Positions 18,178-28,769 are shown, counted from the first letter of the stretch. The stretch: 64,000 nt of DNA from Kineococcus gynurae (GCF_050871315.1 NZ_JBJLRE010000008.1), one strand, 5' to 3'. The notes: generated from the letters alone by a model not told the origin. Numbers and translations are program-made.

Positions 18178-19497
18178 GTGAGCGACGCCGCGCCCCTCCC
18201 CCGACCGACCCGTCCCCCGGCGGGTCCGGCGAGCCCGCGGACCCCGGGCGACGGGACGACCGACGAGGACCGCCGTCGGGCACTGCGTCGGATGCGCTGG
18301 AACGCGACCCTGCTGCTGGTGGCGGCGGCGGTCGCCTACGCCCTCACCGTGGGCCGCGAGGGCGGCTGGGGGTACGTCAACGCCGCGGCGGAGGCGGCCA
18401 TGGTCGGCGGGGTCGCGGACTGGTTCGCGGTCACGGCGCTGTTCCGGCACCCGCTCCGGCTGCCGATCCCGCACACCGCGCTGATCCCCCGCCGCAAGGA
18501 GGCGCTGGGCAAGAGTCTCGAGCAGTTCGTCGCCGAGAACTTCCTGGCCGAGGACGTGGTACGGGACAAGGTGTCCCGGGCCGGGCTGCCCACCCGGGTC
18601 GGCTCGTGGCTGCGCGACCGCGGTGGGGCGCAACGGGTCGTGGAGGAGAGCGCCACCGTGCTGACCGGCGCCCTGGGCGTGCTGCGCGACGAGGAGGTCA
18701 CCGCGGTCCTGGACCAGGTCGTCATCCGCCGGCTGGCCGAGACGCCGTGGAGCCCCACGCTCGGGTCGCTGCTGGGCGAGGTCGTGCGCGAGGGGACCCA
18801 CCAGCCCGTCGTCGACCTGACGATGGGCGAGGCCGAACGCTGGCTGGTGGCCAACGAGGCGACCGTGCGCCGCCTGGTCACCGACCGGGCGCCCGCGTGG
18901 GCGCCGGACTGGCTGAACGACCGGTTGTCGCGGCGGGTGCACACCGAGGCGCTCACCTGGGTGCGCGACGTGCACCGCGACCGGCAGCACCCGGGGCGCA
19001 AGGCCATCGACGACCTGCTGGCCCGCTACGCCGACGCGCTGCAGCACGATCCGGAGACCCGGGCCAAGGCCGACGAGTTCCAGCGCCGGCTGGCGAACTC
19101 CCCCGGTCTGGCCGACACGGTGCAGGGGCTGTGGACCACGGTGCGGGGTTTCCTGCTCGATGCGCTGGCCGACCCGTCGTCGTCGCTGCGCGTGCGCAGC
19201 GTCGAGGCGTTGCAGGACCTCGGGCACCGGTTGCTGGGCGAGACCGAGGCCGACCGGGTCTTCGCCACCCGGGTCGAGGGGCACGTCACCGACGCGGCCG
19301 GGCACCTCGTCCGCAGGTTCGCCCCGGAACTGGCCACCGTGATCTCGGAGACGGTCGCGCGCTGGGACGGACGGGACGCCGCCGACAAGATCGAGCTGCA
19401 CGTCGGGCGCGACCTGCAGTTCATCCGCATCAACGGGACCGTGGTCGGCGGCCTGGTCGGGCTGACCATCCACGCGCTCACCGCGCTGCTCACCTGA
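18178..19497 (+). CDS. DUF445-family membrane protein
   Basis: A 439-aa protein of the DUF445 family (YjiN-like), function unknown. Membrane helices are visible at about 42-60, around 70-90 (AEAAMVGGVADWFAVTALF, a family hallmark) and at the extreme C-terminus (about 420-438), with a long soluble alpha-helical middle section between them. The conserved FRHP...PIPHTALIPRRK segment follows the second helix. The start is GTG, 27 nt after the peptidase stop, so it may be cotranscribed with it. No enzyme motif is present. Confidence 0.85.
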   Translation: MSDAAPLPRPTRPPAGPASPRTPGDGTTDEDRRRALRRMRWNATLLLVAAAVAYALTVGREGGWGYVNAAAEAAMVGGVADWFAVTALFRHPLRLPIPHTALIPRRKEALGKSLEQFVAENFLAEDVVRDKVSRAGLPTRVGSWLRDRGGAQRVVEESATVLTGALGVLRDEEVTAVLDQVVIRRLAETPWSPTLGSLLGEVVREGTHQPVVDLTMGEAERWLVANEATVRRLVTDRAPAWAPDWLNDRLSRRVHTEALTWVRDVHRDRQHPGRKAIDDLLARYADALQHDPETRAKADEFQRRLANSPGLADTVQGLWTTVRGFLLDALADPSSSLRVRSVEALQDLGHRLLGETEADRVFATRVEGHVTDAAGHLVRRFAPELATVISETVARWDGRDAADKIELHVGRDLQFIRINGTVVGGLVGLTIHALTALLT

Positions 19498-19508
19498 GAT
19501 CGTTCCGC

Positions 19509-19514
19509 TAGCGT
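19509..19514 (+). promoter_or_regulatory. -10 element of a leaderless promoter
   Basis: TAGCGT ends 6 nt before the ATG at 19521, the spacing typical of actinobacterial leaderless transcripts. No Shine-Dalgarno sequence is present, which supports this reading. Confidence 0.5.
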
Positions 19515-19520
19515 CGGGGC

Positions 19521-20564
19521 ATGAGCGGCGAGACCTCGGAACAGGGCAAGTACGTCAACCCGTCGGGGTCCTTCGAACGGGACCAGAACTACCTGTCCAC
19601 GCGGATCACCGCGGACGGGCGCGAGGGGTACCCGGTGGAGGCCGGTCGCTACCGGCTCGTGGTGTCGCGCGCCTGCCCGTGGGCGAACCGGGCGATCATC
19701 GTGCGGCGCCTGCTCGGCCTCGAGGAGGCCCTCTCGATGGGGGTCTGCGGGCCCACGCACGACGAGCGGAGCTGGACCTTCGACCTCGACCCCGACGGCC
19801 GGGACCCGGTGCTGGGGTACGAGCGGCTGCAGGAGGCCTTCTTCGCCCGCGACCCCGAGTACCCGCGGGGGATCACCGTCCCGGCGATCGTGGACGTCCC
19901 CAGCGGAGCGGTCGTCACCAACAACTACCCGCAGATCACGATCGACCTGTCGCTGGAGTGGGGCGAGTTCCACCGCGAGGGCGCCCCGCAGCTCTACCCC
20001 GAGCGCCTGCGCGCCGAGATCGACGAGGTCAACGACGGGGTCTTCCGCGACGTGAACAACGGGGTCTACCGGGCCGGGTTCGCCGGGACCCAGGAGGCCT
20101 ACGAGAAGGCCTTCACCCGGCTGTTCGCGCGGCTGGACGCCCTCTCGGACCGGCTCTCGCGGCAACGGTTCCTGGTGGGCGACACGATCACCGAGGCCGA
20201 CGTGCGCCTGTTCACGACGTTGTCGCGCTTCGACCCGGTCTACCACGGCCACTTCAAGTGCAACCGGCAGAAGCTGAGCGAGATGCCGGTGCTGTTCGCC
20301 TACTTCCGCGACCTGTTCCAGACCCCGGGCTTCGGCGACACGGTCGACCTCGACCACATCAAGCGTCACTACTACGAGGTGCACCGCGACATCAACCCGA
20401 CCGGGGTGGTCCCGCTGGGTCCGGACACCTCCGACTGGTGGGCCCCGCACGGCCGCGAGGAGCTCGGCGGTCGCCCGTTCGGTGACGGCACCCCGCCCGG
20501 CCCGCCGCGCCCCGAGGAGGTCGTGCCGGCGGAGCACGTGCCGGGGCACCCCGTCCCGGCGTGA
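19521..20564 (+). CDS. Glutathionyl-hydroquinone-reductase-like protein (GST superfamily, Omega type)
   Basis: Homologue of YqjG/ECM4, which reduces glutathionyl-hydroquinones through a catalytic cysteine. In the 347-aa protein the thioredoxin-fold N-terminal part carries Cys52 in SRACPWANR, and the all-helical C-terminal GST domain runs from about 170 to 290 (FLVGDTITEADVRLF). Actinobacteria make mycothiol rather than glutathione, so the physiological thiol is probably mycothiol; that is inference. The Pro/Gly-rich tail of about 45 residues is not part of the fold. Transcription is probably leaderless. Confidence 0.9.
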   Translation: MSGETSEQGKYVNPSGSFERDQNYLSTRITADGREGYPVEAGRYRLVVSRACPWANRAIIVRRLLGLEEALSMGVCGPTHDERSWTFDLDPDGRDPVLGYERLQEAFFARDPEYPRGITVPAIVDVPSGAVVTNNYPQITIDLSLEWGEFHREGAPQLYPERLRAEIDEVNDGVFRDVNNGVYRAGFAGTQEAYEKAFTRLFARLDALSDRLSRQRFLVGDTITEADVRLFTTLSRFDPVYHGHFKCNRQKLSEMPVLFAYFRDLFQTPGFGDTVDLDHIKRHYYEVHRDINPTGVVPLGPDTSDWWAPHGREELGGRPFGDGTPPGPPRPEEVVPAEHVPGHPVPA

Positions 20565-20568
20565 GGGG

Positions 20569-20603
20569 CGACACGGACGACACGGACGACACGGCCGACA
20601 CGC
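20569..20603. repeat. Short tandem repeat, four 9-bp units
   Basis: Units of CGACACGGA (two exact, one with a final C, one truncated) begin 4 bp after the stop of the glutathionyl-hydroquinone-reductase-like gene. No pairing or terminator character is evident. Confidence 0.6.
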
Positions 20604-20658
20604 GACCGTCCGGTGGTCCAGTGCTCAACCTGACGCCAGAACCGGTCGACAATCAACC

Positions 20659-22614
20659 GTGATCCGAACCACCCTCCAGGGGCGCCGCTGGACGACGTGG
20701 CTGCCCGAGGGTCGGCAGCTGCCGGACGGGGTGTGGTCACGGCGGCACGGCATCATCGTCCGCCTGGCCCTGCTCCAGGCCGTCGCCCTGGCGGTCTTCG
20801 GCACGGTCGTGCATGCGGGGGTGCTCACCGTCCTCGTCGTGCTGGTGGTCGTGACCGCTCCCCTGATCCTGGCGGTCCCCCCGATCCGCAGCCGCAAGGT
20901 CGCCTCGGGCGCCGCCTCGGTCAGCCTCTTCCTCGCCTCCGCCGCCCTCGTGCACCTCTGGGACGGTCGGATCGAGGCGCACTTCCACTTCTTCGTCATG
21001 GTCGGCGTGGTGGCCCTCTACCAGGACTGGATCCCGTTCGGCATCGGCCTGGCCATCGTCGTGCTCCACCACGGCGTGCTGGGCACCGTGCTGCCCGCGG
21101 CCGTGTTCAGCCACGAGGAGGCCCACCGGCACCCCTGGCGGTGGATGCTGGTGCACGCCGGGTTCGTGCTCGCCGCGTCCGCCGCGCACCTCGCCTCCTG
21201 GCGCCTGAACGAGCAGCAGGCGCACTCCGACCCGAGCACGGGGCTGGCCACCCGGGCCCGCTTCCTCGACGTGGTGGCCACCGCGCTGTCCCGGCGCTAC
21301 CCGGTCAGCGTCGTGGTGGTCGCGCTCGAGGAGGACGAGGACCTGCTGGCCCACCACGGCAGCGGGGCCGCCGAGGAGCTCCGCCGGGCCGTCACCGACC
21401 GGTTGCGGGCCTGCGTGCGGCCCGACGACGTCGTGGCCCACCTGGGCGGTTCCCGTTTCGCCCTGGCCACGACGGCCGGTCCCGCGCCGGCCGCGACCCT
21501 GGCCGCGCAGGTCCGGGCGGCCCTGACCGACCCGGTCACCGTGGGACGGGCGGGGAGCACCGTGGCGCTGTCCGCGGTGGTGGGCGTCGCGCACCGCGAC
21601 ACCCTCGGCGAGGGCGGCGGCGCCGACCTGCTGCGCCACGCCGAGCTGGCCGCCGCCTGGGCCCGCACGCACGACCGCGGCGCTCCCGCGGTGCACACCG
21701 AGGGCATGAGCCGCTTCGCCGACGACCGAGTCGGCCTGCGCGCCGACCTCGACGCCGCGCTCGCCGCCGGGGAGTTCCGACTCTTCTACCAACCCGTCGT
21801 CGCGCTCGGCGAGGCCCGCGCGGAGCGGGGACCCTCCTACGAGGCGCTCCTGCGCTGGGAGCACCCCGTGCGGGGTCTGGTGTCCCCCGCCGAGTTCGTC
21901 CCGCTGCTGGAGGCCGACGGCGGGATCGTGGCCGTGGGCAGCTGGGTGCTGTGCGAGGCGACGGCGCAGGCCGCGCGCTGGACCGCCCAGCAGGGTCGAC
22001 CGGTCGGGGTGGCGGTCAACCTGTCGGCCCGGCAGCTCGCCGACGACGCGGTGCTCGACGTCGTCGCCGACGCCCTGCTCGCGGCCGGTCTGCCGCCCGA
22101 GCAGCTCACGCTCGAGGTCACCGAGACCATGATCATGGACGACCTCGAGGCCGTCGCCGACCGGTTGGCCCGGGTGCGGGCCACGCGGGTACGGGTCGCC
22201 ATCGACGACTTCGGCACCGGCCACTCCAGCCTCGCCTACCTGCGTTCCCTGCCCGTGGACACCGTGAAGCTGGACCGCTCGTTCGTCAACGACGTGGCGG
22301 TCTCCGCCCCGGCGCGGATGATGGCCGCCAGCGTCGTGGAGCTGACCCGCAGCCTGGGCCTGTCCCTCGTCGCCGAGGGGGTCGAGACCAGTGCCCAGGC
22401 CCGGGTGCTCGAGGAGCTCGGCTGCCGCTCGGCGCAGGGCTACCTCTACGGGCGACCGGCCCCGGCCGACCGGCCCGCCCCGGAGCCGCGAACGGCCCCG
22501 GACACCGTCCGGTCCTCCGCCGCACCGGCCGCCGGGTCCGTCACCGGGGTCGCGCTCGCCGCGGGGCTCGTGGCCGAGATGGTCGCCGAGCCGAGCACCG
22601 CGCTGCCCGAGTAG
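20659..22614 (+). CDS. Membrane GGDEF/EAL protein, probable c-di-GMP phosphodiesterase
   Basis: A 651-aa protein with about six membrane helices (30-180) containing a His-rich segment (EAHFHFFVM, 107-114; VLHHGV, 135-140) and SHEEAHRHPW (151-160). A GGDEF-related domain follows (about 190-340), with GGSRF (263-267) in place of GGDEF, so it should lack cyclase activity. The EAL domain (about 360-598) is intact: EAL 395-397, NLSARQ, EVTET, IDDFGTGHSS, KLDRSF and AEGVET. The predicted net activity is c-di-GMP hydrolysis controlled by a membrane sensor. The GTG at 20659 is chosen because upstream residues are low-complexity Arg/His repeats. The last 50 residues are Ala/Pro-rich and lie antisense to mnmA. 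Confidence 0.9.
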   Translation: MIRTTLQGRRWTTWLPEGRQLPDGVWSRRHGIIVRLALLQAVALAVFGTVVHAGVLTVLVVLVVVTAPLILAVPPIRSRKVASGAASVSLFLASAALVHLWDGRIEAHFHFFVMVGVVALYQDWIPFGIGLAIVVLHHGVLGTVLPAAVFSHEEAHRHPWRWMLVHAGFVLAASAAHLASWRLNEQQAHSDPSTGLATRARFLDVVATALSRRYPVSVVVVALEEDEDLLAHHGSGAAEELRRAVTDRLRACVRPDDVVAHLGGSRFALATTAGPAPAATLAAQVRAALTDPVTVGRAGSTVALSAVVGVAHRDTLGEGGGADLLRHAELAAAWARTHDRGAPAVHTEGMSRFADDRVGLRADLDAALAAGEFRLFYQPVVALGEARAERGPSYEALLRWEHPVRGLVSPAEFVPLLEADGGIVAVGSWVLCEATAQAARWTAQQGRPVGVAVNLSARQLADDAVLDVVADALLAAGLPPEQLTLEVTETMIMDDLEAVADRLARVRATRVRVAIDDFGTGHSSLAYLRSLPVDTVKLDRSFVNDVAVSAPARMMAASVVELTRSLGLSLVAEGVETSAQARVLEELGCRSAQGYLYGRPAPADRPAPEPRTAPDTVRSSAAPAAGSVTGVALAAGLVAEMVAEPSTALPE

Positions 22615-23654
22615 AGCGCCACGGTCTGCCCGGGGGCCACCCCCGTCAGGGGGGTGAGCAGCTCGATCCGGACGGTCCCGTCCCGGGTCGAGGCCCGCGC
22701 GGGAACCGGGGCGCCGTGCGCGCGCACCTGCACGTCCACGGCGAGGAACTCCCCGACCGGCGGACCCTGCGGCAGGTCCGGGGAGCTCCACACCGGGTCC
22801 ACCGCGTCGAGCCCGACCACGGCCAGGCGCTCGACGGGACCGACGGTGACCCGCTTGTCCACCGGTGAGATCGACAGGACGTAGCGGGGCCGACCGTCGG
22901 CGGCGGGCCGGTTCAGCCCCAGTCCCTTGCGCTGCCCCACCGTGAACCCGTAGGTCCCGGAGTGGGTCCCGAGCACCTCACCGATCTCGTCGACGATCGA
23001 GCCCGGGTCCTCGCCCAGCTTGTCGGCGAGGAAACCCCGGGTGTCGCCGTCGGGGATGAAGCAGATGTCGTGGCTGTCGGGCTTGCGCGCCACGGGGAGG
23101 CCGCGCCGCTCCGCCTCGGCCCGGACCTCGGCCTTGGTGGGGGCGTCGCCGAGGGGGAACATCGCGTGGGCGACCTGGTCGGCGTCGAGGACGGCGAGCA
23201 CGTAGCTCTGGTCCTTGGCCGCGTCGGCGGCGCGGAGCAGCTCGGCCCCGTCCGGACGGTGCCGGACCCGGGCGTAGTGCCCGGTGCAGACCGCGTCGAA
23301 ACCCAGCGCGATCCCCCGGTCCAGCAGCGACGCGAACTTGATGCGCTCGTTGCACCGCACGCACGGGTTGGGCGTGCGCCCGGCCGCGTACTCGGCGACG
23401 AAGTCCTCGACCACGTCCTCGACGAAGTCCTCGGAGAGGTCCCACACGTAGAACGGGATGCCCAGGAGGTCGGCGGCCCGGCGCGCGTCGAGGGCGTCCT
23501 CGACCGTGCAGCAACCCCGCGACCCCGTGCGCAGGACCCCGGGGGCGCGGTTCAGGGCCATGTGGACGCCGACCACGTCGTGCCCGGCCTCGACCGCCCG
23601 GGCAGCCGCCACGGCCGAGTCGACCCCGCCGCTCATCGCGGCGAGGACGCGCAT
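22446..23654 (-). CDS. mnmA: tRNA-specific 2-thiouridylase MnmA
   Basis: Makes 2-thiouridine at wobble position 34 of Lys, Glu and Gln tRNAs with ATP and sulfur relayed from a cysteine desulfurase. In the 402-aa protein the PP-loop SGGVDS (8-13), the catalytic cysteine in NPCVRCN (Cys98) and the second cysteine in SHDIC (Cys198) are present. The family core ends near residue 360; the last 42 residues are an Ala/Pro/Gly-rich tail reaching deep into the convergent GGDEF/EAL gene, giving a 169-bp antisense overlap. The ATG overlaps the desulfurase stop (TGATG), implying coupling and functional pairing, as seen in other actinobacteria. Confidence 0.96.
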   Translation of the reverse strand: MRVLAAMSGGVDSAVAAARAVEAGHDVVGVHMALNRAPGVLRTGSRGCCTVEDALDARRAADLLGIPFYVWDLSEDFVEDVVEDFVAEYAAGRTPNPCVRCNERIKFASLLDRGIALGFDAVCTGHYARVRHRPDGAELLRAADAAKDQSYVLAVLDADQVAHAMFPLGDAPTKAEVRAEAERRGLPVARKPDSHDICFIPDGDTRGFLADKLGEDPGSIVDEIGEVLGTHSGTYGFTVGQRKGLGLNRPAADGRPRYVLSISPVDKRVTVGPVERLAVVGLDAVDPVWSSPDLPQGPPVGEFLAVDVQVRAHGAPVPARASTRDGTVRIELLTPLTGVAPGQTVALYSGSAVLGSATISATSPAASATPVTDPAAGAAEDRTVSGAVRGSGAGRSAGAGRP

Positions 23655-24844
23655 CAGGCGGCCCCCCGGACGCGACGGGACCGCGGGCGCGCAGCCCGGC
23701 GAGCGCGTTCCAGGGCGGGTCCGAGCGCGGCCACGGCGGCGTCGACGTCGGCCTCGGTGCTGCTCCAGCCGGTCGAGAAGCGCAGCGCGCCCGCGGCCTC
23801 GTCCGAGGACAGGCCCATGGCCAGCAGGACGTGGCTGGGGCGCGGCACGCCGGCCTGGCAGGCCGAACCGGTCGAGCACTCGACCCCGGCCGCGTCGAGG
23901 AGGTACAGCAGCGAGTCCCCCTGGCAGCCGGCGACGGTCACGTGGGTGTTGCCGGGCAGGCGCTCGCGGGGGTCACCGCGCAGGACGACGCCCTCGAGCC
24001 CGCCGATGCCCGCGAGCAACCGGTCCCGCAGCCCGGCCAGCCGAGCGGCCTCGCCCGTCAGGTCGGACACCGCGACCGCGAGCGCCGCGGCGGTGGCGAC
24101 CGCCGCGGCGGCGGCCGGGGTGCCCGAGCGATGGCCGAGCTCCTGCCCGCCGCCGTGCAGCAGCGGGACCAGGGGGGTGCCGCGCCGCAGCACGAGGGCG
24201 CCCACCCCGACCGGTCCGCCGAACTTGTGGGCCGACAGGGACAGCGCGTCCACCCCGGCCGCGGAGACGTCGACCGGGACGTGACCGACGGCCTGCACCG
24301 CGTCGGTGTGCACCGGCACCCCGACCGCGTGGGCCGCCCGGGTCGCCTCGGCCACCGGCTGCAGGGTGCCCACCTCGTTGTTGGCCCACATCAACGAGAG
24401 CAGGGCGATCTGCTCGGGGGCGTCGGCGAGCTCGGCCTCCAGCGCGGCCAGGTCGGTACGGCCCTGCTCGTCGACGGGGAGGAGCCGGACGTCGGCCCCC
24501 TCGTGCGCGGCCAGCCACTCCACGACGTCGAGGACGGCATGGTGCTCGGCCGCGCCCACGAGGACGCGACGACGTCGGGGGTCCTCGGCCCGACGGGCCC
24601 AGAACAGCCCCTTGATCGCCAGGTTGTCGGCCTCGGTCCCGCCCGAGGTCCACACGATCTCCCCGGCCCGGGCGCCGACGGCCGCGGCCACGCTCTCGCG
24701 GGACTCCTCGACGGCGCGACGGGCGTCGCGGCCGGAGGTGTGCAGCGAGGACGGGTTACCGAGCCGGGCGGCCCGCCCCAGGTAGGCGTCCAGCGCCTCG
24801 GGGCGCATGGGCGTCGTCGAGGCGTGGTCCAGATACGCCGTCAC
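23654..24844 (-). CDS. Cysteine desulfurase (NifS/IscS family)
   Basis: PLP enzyme that removes sulfur from cysteine and passes it on as a persulfide. The 396-aa protein has the PLP lysine in LSAHKFGG (Lys207), the PLP-stacking region VGAAEHHAVL, and the mobile loop ECSTGSACQ with the persulfide cysteine (Cys329). The loop is the class I (NifS/IscS) type. Being translated with mnmA by a 1-bp stop/start overlap, its main role is probably tRNA thiolation, though general Fe-S supply is possible. The GTG at 24844 lies 7 nt after TAGTAT, indicating a leaderless message. Confidence 0.95.
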   Translation of the reverse strand: MTAYLDHASTTPMRPEALDAYLGRAARLGNPSSLHTSGRDARRAVEESRESVAAAVGARAGEIVWTSGGTEADNLAIKGLFWARRAEDPRRRRVLVGAAEHHAVLDVVEWLAAHEGADVRLLPVDEQGRTDLAALEAELADAPEQIALLSLMWANNEVGTLQPVAEATRAAHAVGVPVHTDAVQAVGHVPVDVSAAGVDALSLSAHKFGGPVGVGALVLRRGTPLVPLLHGGGQELGHRSGTPAAAAAVATAAALAVAVSDLTGEAARLAGLRDRLLAGIGGLEGVVLRGDPRERLPGNTHVTVAGCQGDSLLYLLDAAGVECSTGSACQAGVPRPSHVLLAMGLSSDEAAGALRFSTGWSSTEADVDAAVAALGPALERARRAARPRSRRVRGAA

Positions 24845-24851
24845 GGCACAG

Positions 24852-24857
24852 ATACTA
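24852..24857 (-). promoter_or_regulatory. -10 element of the cysteine desulfurase-mnmA operon
   Basis: On the minus strand TAGTAT lies 7 nt upstream of the GTG start. No Shine-Dalgarno sequence intervenes, so the operon probably begins with a leaderless mRNA. Confidence 0.55.
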
Positions 24858-24926
24858 CGAGCCCCGGCCCCGGGCCCGGTCCGGCGGCAGGGGCGTTCGC
24901 GAGGAAGATCGGGCAGACTGCCAGCC

Positions 24927-27086
<2,160 letters not shown>

Positions 27087-27104
27087 CCGCAGGCTCCCCA
27101 AGGT

Positions 27105-27121
27105 CCGGCGGGACCCGCCGG
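27105..27121. terminator. Terminator-like hairpin between convergent glgX and XRE genes
   Basis: CCGGCGGG and CCCGCCGG are perfect inverse copies around a single A; sterically this gives a 6-bp stem with a 5-nt loop. It lies 18 bp after the glgX stop and 5 bp from the end of the regulator gene. Confidence 0.55.
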
Positions 27122-27126
27122 CGTCC

Positions 27127-27687
27127 TCAGGGGTGGTCGGAGACGAGGGTCGCCGTGGTCCCGGGTTCGAGCGCCTGGAACACGTGCGGCGCGTCGCCCG
27201 GGTAGCGGACGTAGTCCCCGGGGGCCAGCTCGACCGCCTGGCCGGGCGGTCCGACCAGGGCCCGCCCGGCGCCGAGCAGGACGTGCTCGACCACGCCGGC
27301 CCCGTGCGGGTCGGACAGCCGCGCCCGCCCCGGCTCGGCCTCGATCAGGTAGACGTCGCGGCGGACGTGCGGTGGCGCGGCGGTGAGCAGCGTGCCCACG
27401 TAGTCCGCGTCCGTCGCGGGGATGCGCGGCCCCTCGCCCCGGCGCACGACCTGGACCACGGGGCGCGGCGGGTCCAGCAGGTGGCTGAACGGGACCCCGA
27501 GGGCGATCGCCAGCGCCCACAAGGTCTCGATCGACGGGTTGCCGCTGGCCGACTCCAGCTGCGACAGCGTGGATTTCGCGACCCCGGCCCGGCGGGCGAG
27601 CTCGGTGAGGGACCAGCCGACCCGTCCCCGCTCCCGGCGCAGGGAGTCTGCGATCACCTGCCGGGGGGCCACCGTCTCGTTCGACAT
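27127..27687 (-). CDS. XRE-family regulator with C-terminal cupin
   Basis: A 186-aa transcription factor: an N-terminal helix-turn-helix (about 10-65; LTELARRAGVAKSTLSQLESA) and a C-terminal cupin sensor domain (about 100-183; HVLLGAGRALVG and APGDYVRYPGDAPHVF). This architecture is common for regulators of amino-acid transport and catabolism. It is divergent from azlCD, and a perfect palindrome sits between them, so autoregulation and azlCD control are likely. The ligand is not predictable, though hydrophobic amino acids would fit the neighbours. Confidence 0.92.
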   Translation of the reverse strand: MSNETVAPRQVIADSLRRERGRVGWSLTELARRAGVAKSTLSQLESASGNPSIETLWALAIALGVPFSHLLDPPRPVVQVVRRGEGPRIPATDADYVGTLLTAAPPHVRRDVYLIEAEPGRARLSDPHGAGVVEHVLLGAGRALVGPPGQAVELAPGDYVRYPGDAPHVFQALEPGTTATLVSDHP

Positions 27688-27699
27688 AGAAACCTCTTC

Positions 27700-27715
27700 G
27701 TTCGTCTTGACGAAC
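27700..27715. promoter_or_regulatory. Palindromic operator between XRE-cupin gene and azlCD
   Basis: GTTCGTC (27700-27706) and GACGAAC (27709-27715) form a perfect 7-bp inverted repeat with a 2-nt centre in the 56-bp divergent gap. It overlaps TTGACG (27707-27712), a good -35 hexamer for azlC, so a bound regulator would block that promoter. Confidence 0.6.
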
Positions 27716-27743
27716 CGTCTCGAGCTCGTTCACTGTATCGACC

Positions 27744-28442
27744 ATGCAGTCGATCTGGCGAACACTCGCCGCGCTCCGGTCGCCGACGACCCGGGACGCC
27801 GCCCTCGTCGCCGCCGCCACCACCCTGGTCGGCATCACCTTCGGCGCGCTGGGGGCGGGTGAGGGCTGGCCCGCCTGGGCCGTGGCCGCCGCCTCCGTCC
27901 TGGTCTGCGCCGGGTCCGCCCAGTTCCTCCTCGTGGCGCTGCTGAGCGCGGGGGCCGGGCTGCCCACCGCGATCGCCGCGGCCCTGCTGCTCAACCTGCG
28001 CCTGCTCCCGTTGGCCTTCGCCGCCCGAGACCTGCTGCCCGCCCGCGGGCCGGCCCGGCTCCTGGCCCTGCACCTGGTCACCGACGAGACCGTCGCCTTC
28101 GCCCGCACCCACGGCCGGGCCGGGATGCGCACCCTCGCCCCGATGCTGTTCCTGGGCTGGAACCTCGGCACGGTGCTGGGACTCGCGCTGGTCAGCCTCG
28201 TGCCGGACACCGCCGCCCTCGGACTGGACGCCGCGTTCCCGGCGGCCCTGCTGGCCCTGGTCGTGCCCGCCCTGCGCGAGCGGAGCACCCGCGTCCTCGC
28301 GCTCGCCGGGGCCGCGATGGCCCTGGTCGCGGTCCCCGTCACGCCGCCCGGGGTTCCGGTCGTCCTGTCCCTGCTGGCCCTGGCCCCGGCCGCGGCGCGG
28401 CTGCGCCGGACGGGCGGGGCCACGGCGGTGGCGCCGTGCTGA
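27744..28442 (+). CDS. azlC: AzlC-type branched-chain amino acid exporter subunit
   Basis: Large subunit of the AzlCD (YgaZH-type) efflux pair for branched-chain amino acids and analogues. The 232-aa protein has about seven to eight hydrophobic helices and the family signature near the N-terminus (GITFGALGAGEGWPAWAV, CAGSAQFL, NLRLLPLAFA). The ATG lies 32 nt from the TTGACG -35 candidate, so the 5' leader is very short or absent. It is followed by azlD with a 7-bp overlap. Substrate specificity is by family only. Confidence 0.9.
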   Translation: MQSIWRTLAALRSPTTRDAALVAAATTLVGITFGALGAGEGWPAWAVAAASVLVCAGSAQFLLVALLSAGAGLPTAIAAALLLNLRLLPLAFAARDLLPARGPARLLALHLVTDETVAFARTHGRAGMRTLAPMLFLGWNLGTVLGLALVSLVPDTAALGLDAAFPAALLALVVPALRERSTRVLALAGAAMALVAVPVTPPGVPVVLSLLALAPAAARLRRTGGATAVAPC

Positions 28443-28768
28443 ACCCGACGACGGCCCTGACCGCCGTCCTCGCGCTGGCCGTCGGGACGGCGGCGCTGCG
28501 GCTGGGCGGGCTCGCCCTGGCCGGTCGGGTCCGCCTCGCCCCGGGGGTCCAGGCGCTCCTCGACCGGGGCACCGTCGTCCTCATCGTCGCCGTGGTGGCC
28601 GTCGCCACCCTCCCCGGGAGCCGGGCCGCCGACGCGCCGCTGCCGCTCGCCCTGCCGCTCGGGGTGCTCGTCGGGGCGGTCCTCGCGTGGCGCCGGGCGC
28701 CCTTCGCCGTCGTGGTGCTGGCCGCGGCGGGGACGACGGCCGCGCTGCGCGCCCTCGGGCTCGGCTGA
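28436..28768 (+). CDS. azlD: AzlD-type branched-chain amino acid exporter small subunit
   Basis: A 110-aa membrane protein of the AzlD/YgaH family with about four helices covering most of its length; it contains the conserved ALRLGG start segment near residue 16. Its GTG start overlaps the azlC stop by 7 bp (GTGCTGA), consistent with stoichiometric production of the two-component exporter. A hairpin follows immediately. Confidence 0.88.
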   Translation: MLNPTTALTAVLALAVGTAALRLGGLALAGRVRLAPGVQALLDRGTVVLIVAVVAVATLPGSRAADAPLPLALPLGVLVGAVLAWRRAPFAVVVLAAAGTTAALRALGLG

Positions 28769-28769
28769 C

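Noticed and set aside
16227..19473. Long minus-strand frames opposite the secreted peptidase and DUF445 genes, including an N-terminal extension of hen1
   Set aside because: The opposite strand has a clear signal peptide, catalytic triad and ribosome site. Hen1 homologues start at MLLTIT, so the extension is not coding.
20569..20603. CRISPR-like or regulatory tandem array
   Set aside because: Only four 9-bp units without spacers; no cas genes in the window.
27155..27175. GGTTCGAG-like T-loop sequence suggesting a tRNA
   Set aside because: No matching acceptor stem or anticodon arm nearby; it is coding sequence of the XRE-cupin gene. No tRNA was found elsewhere in the window either.
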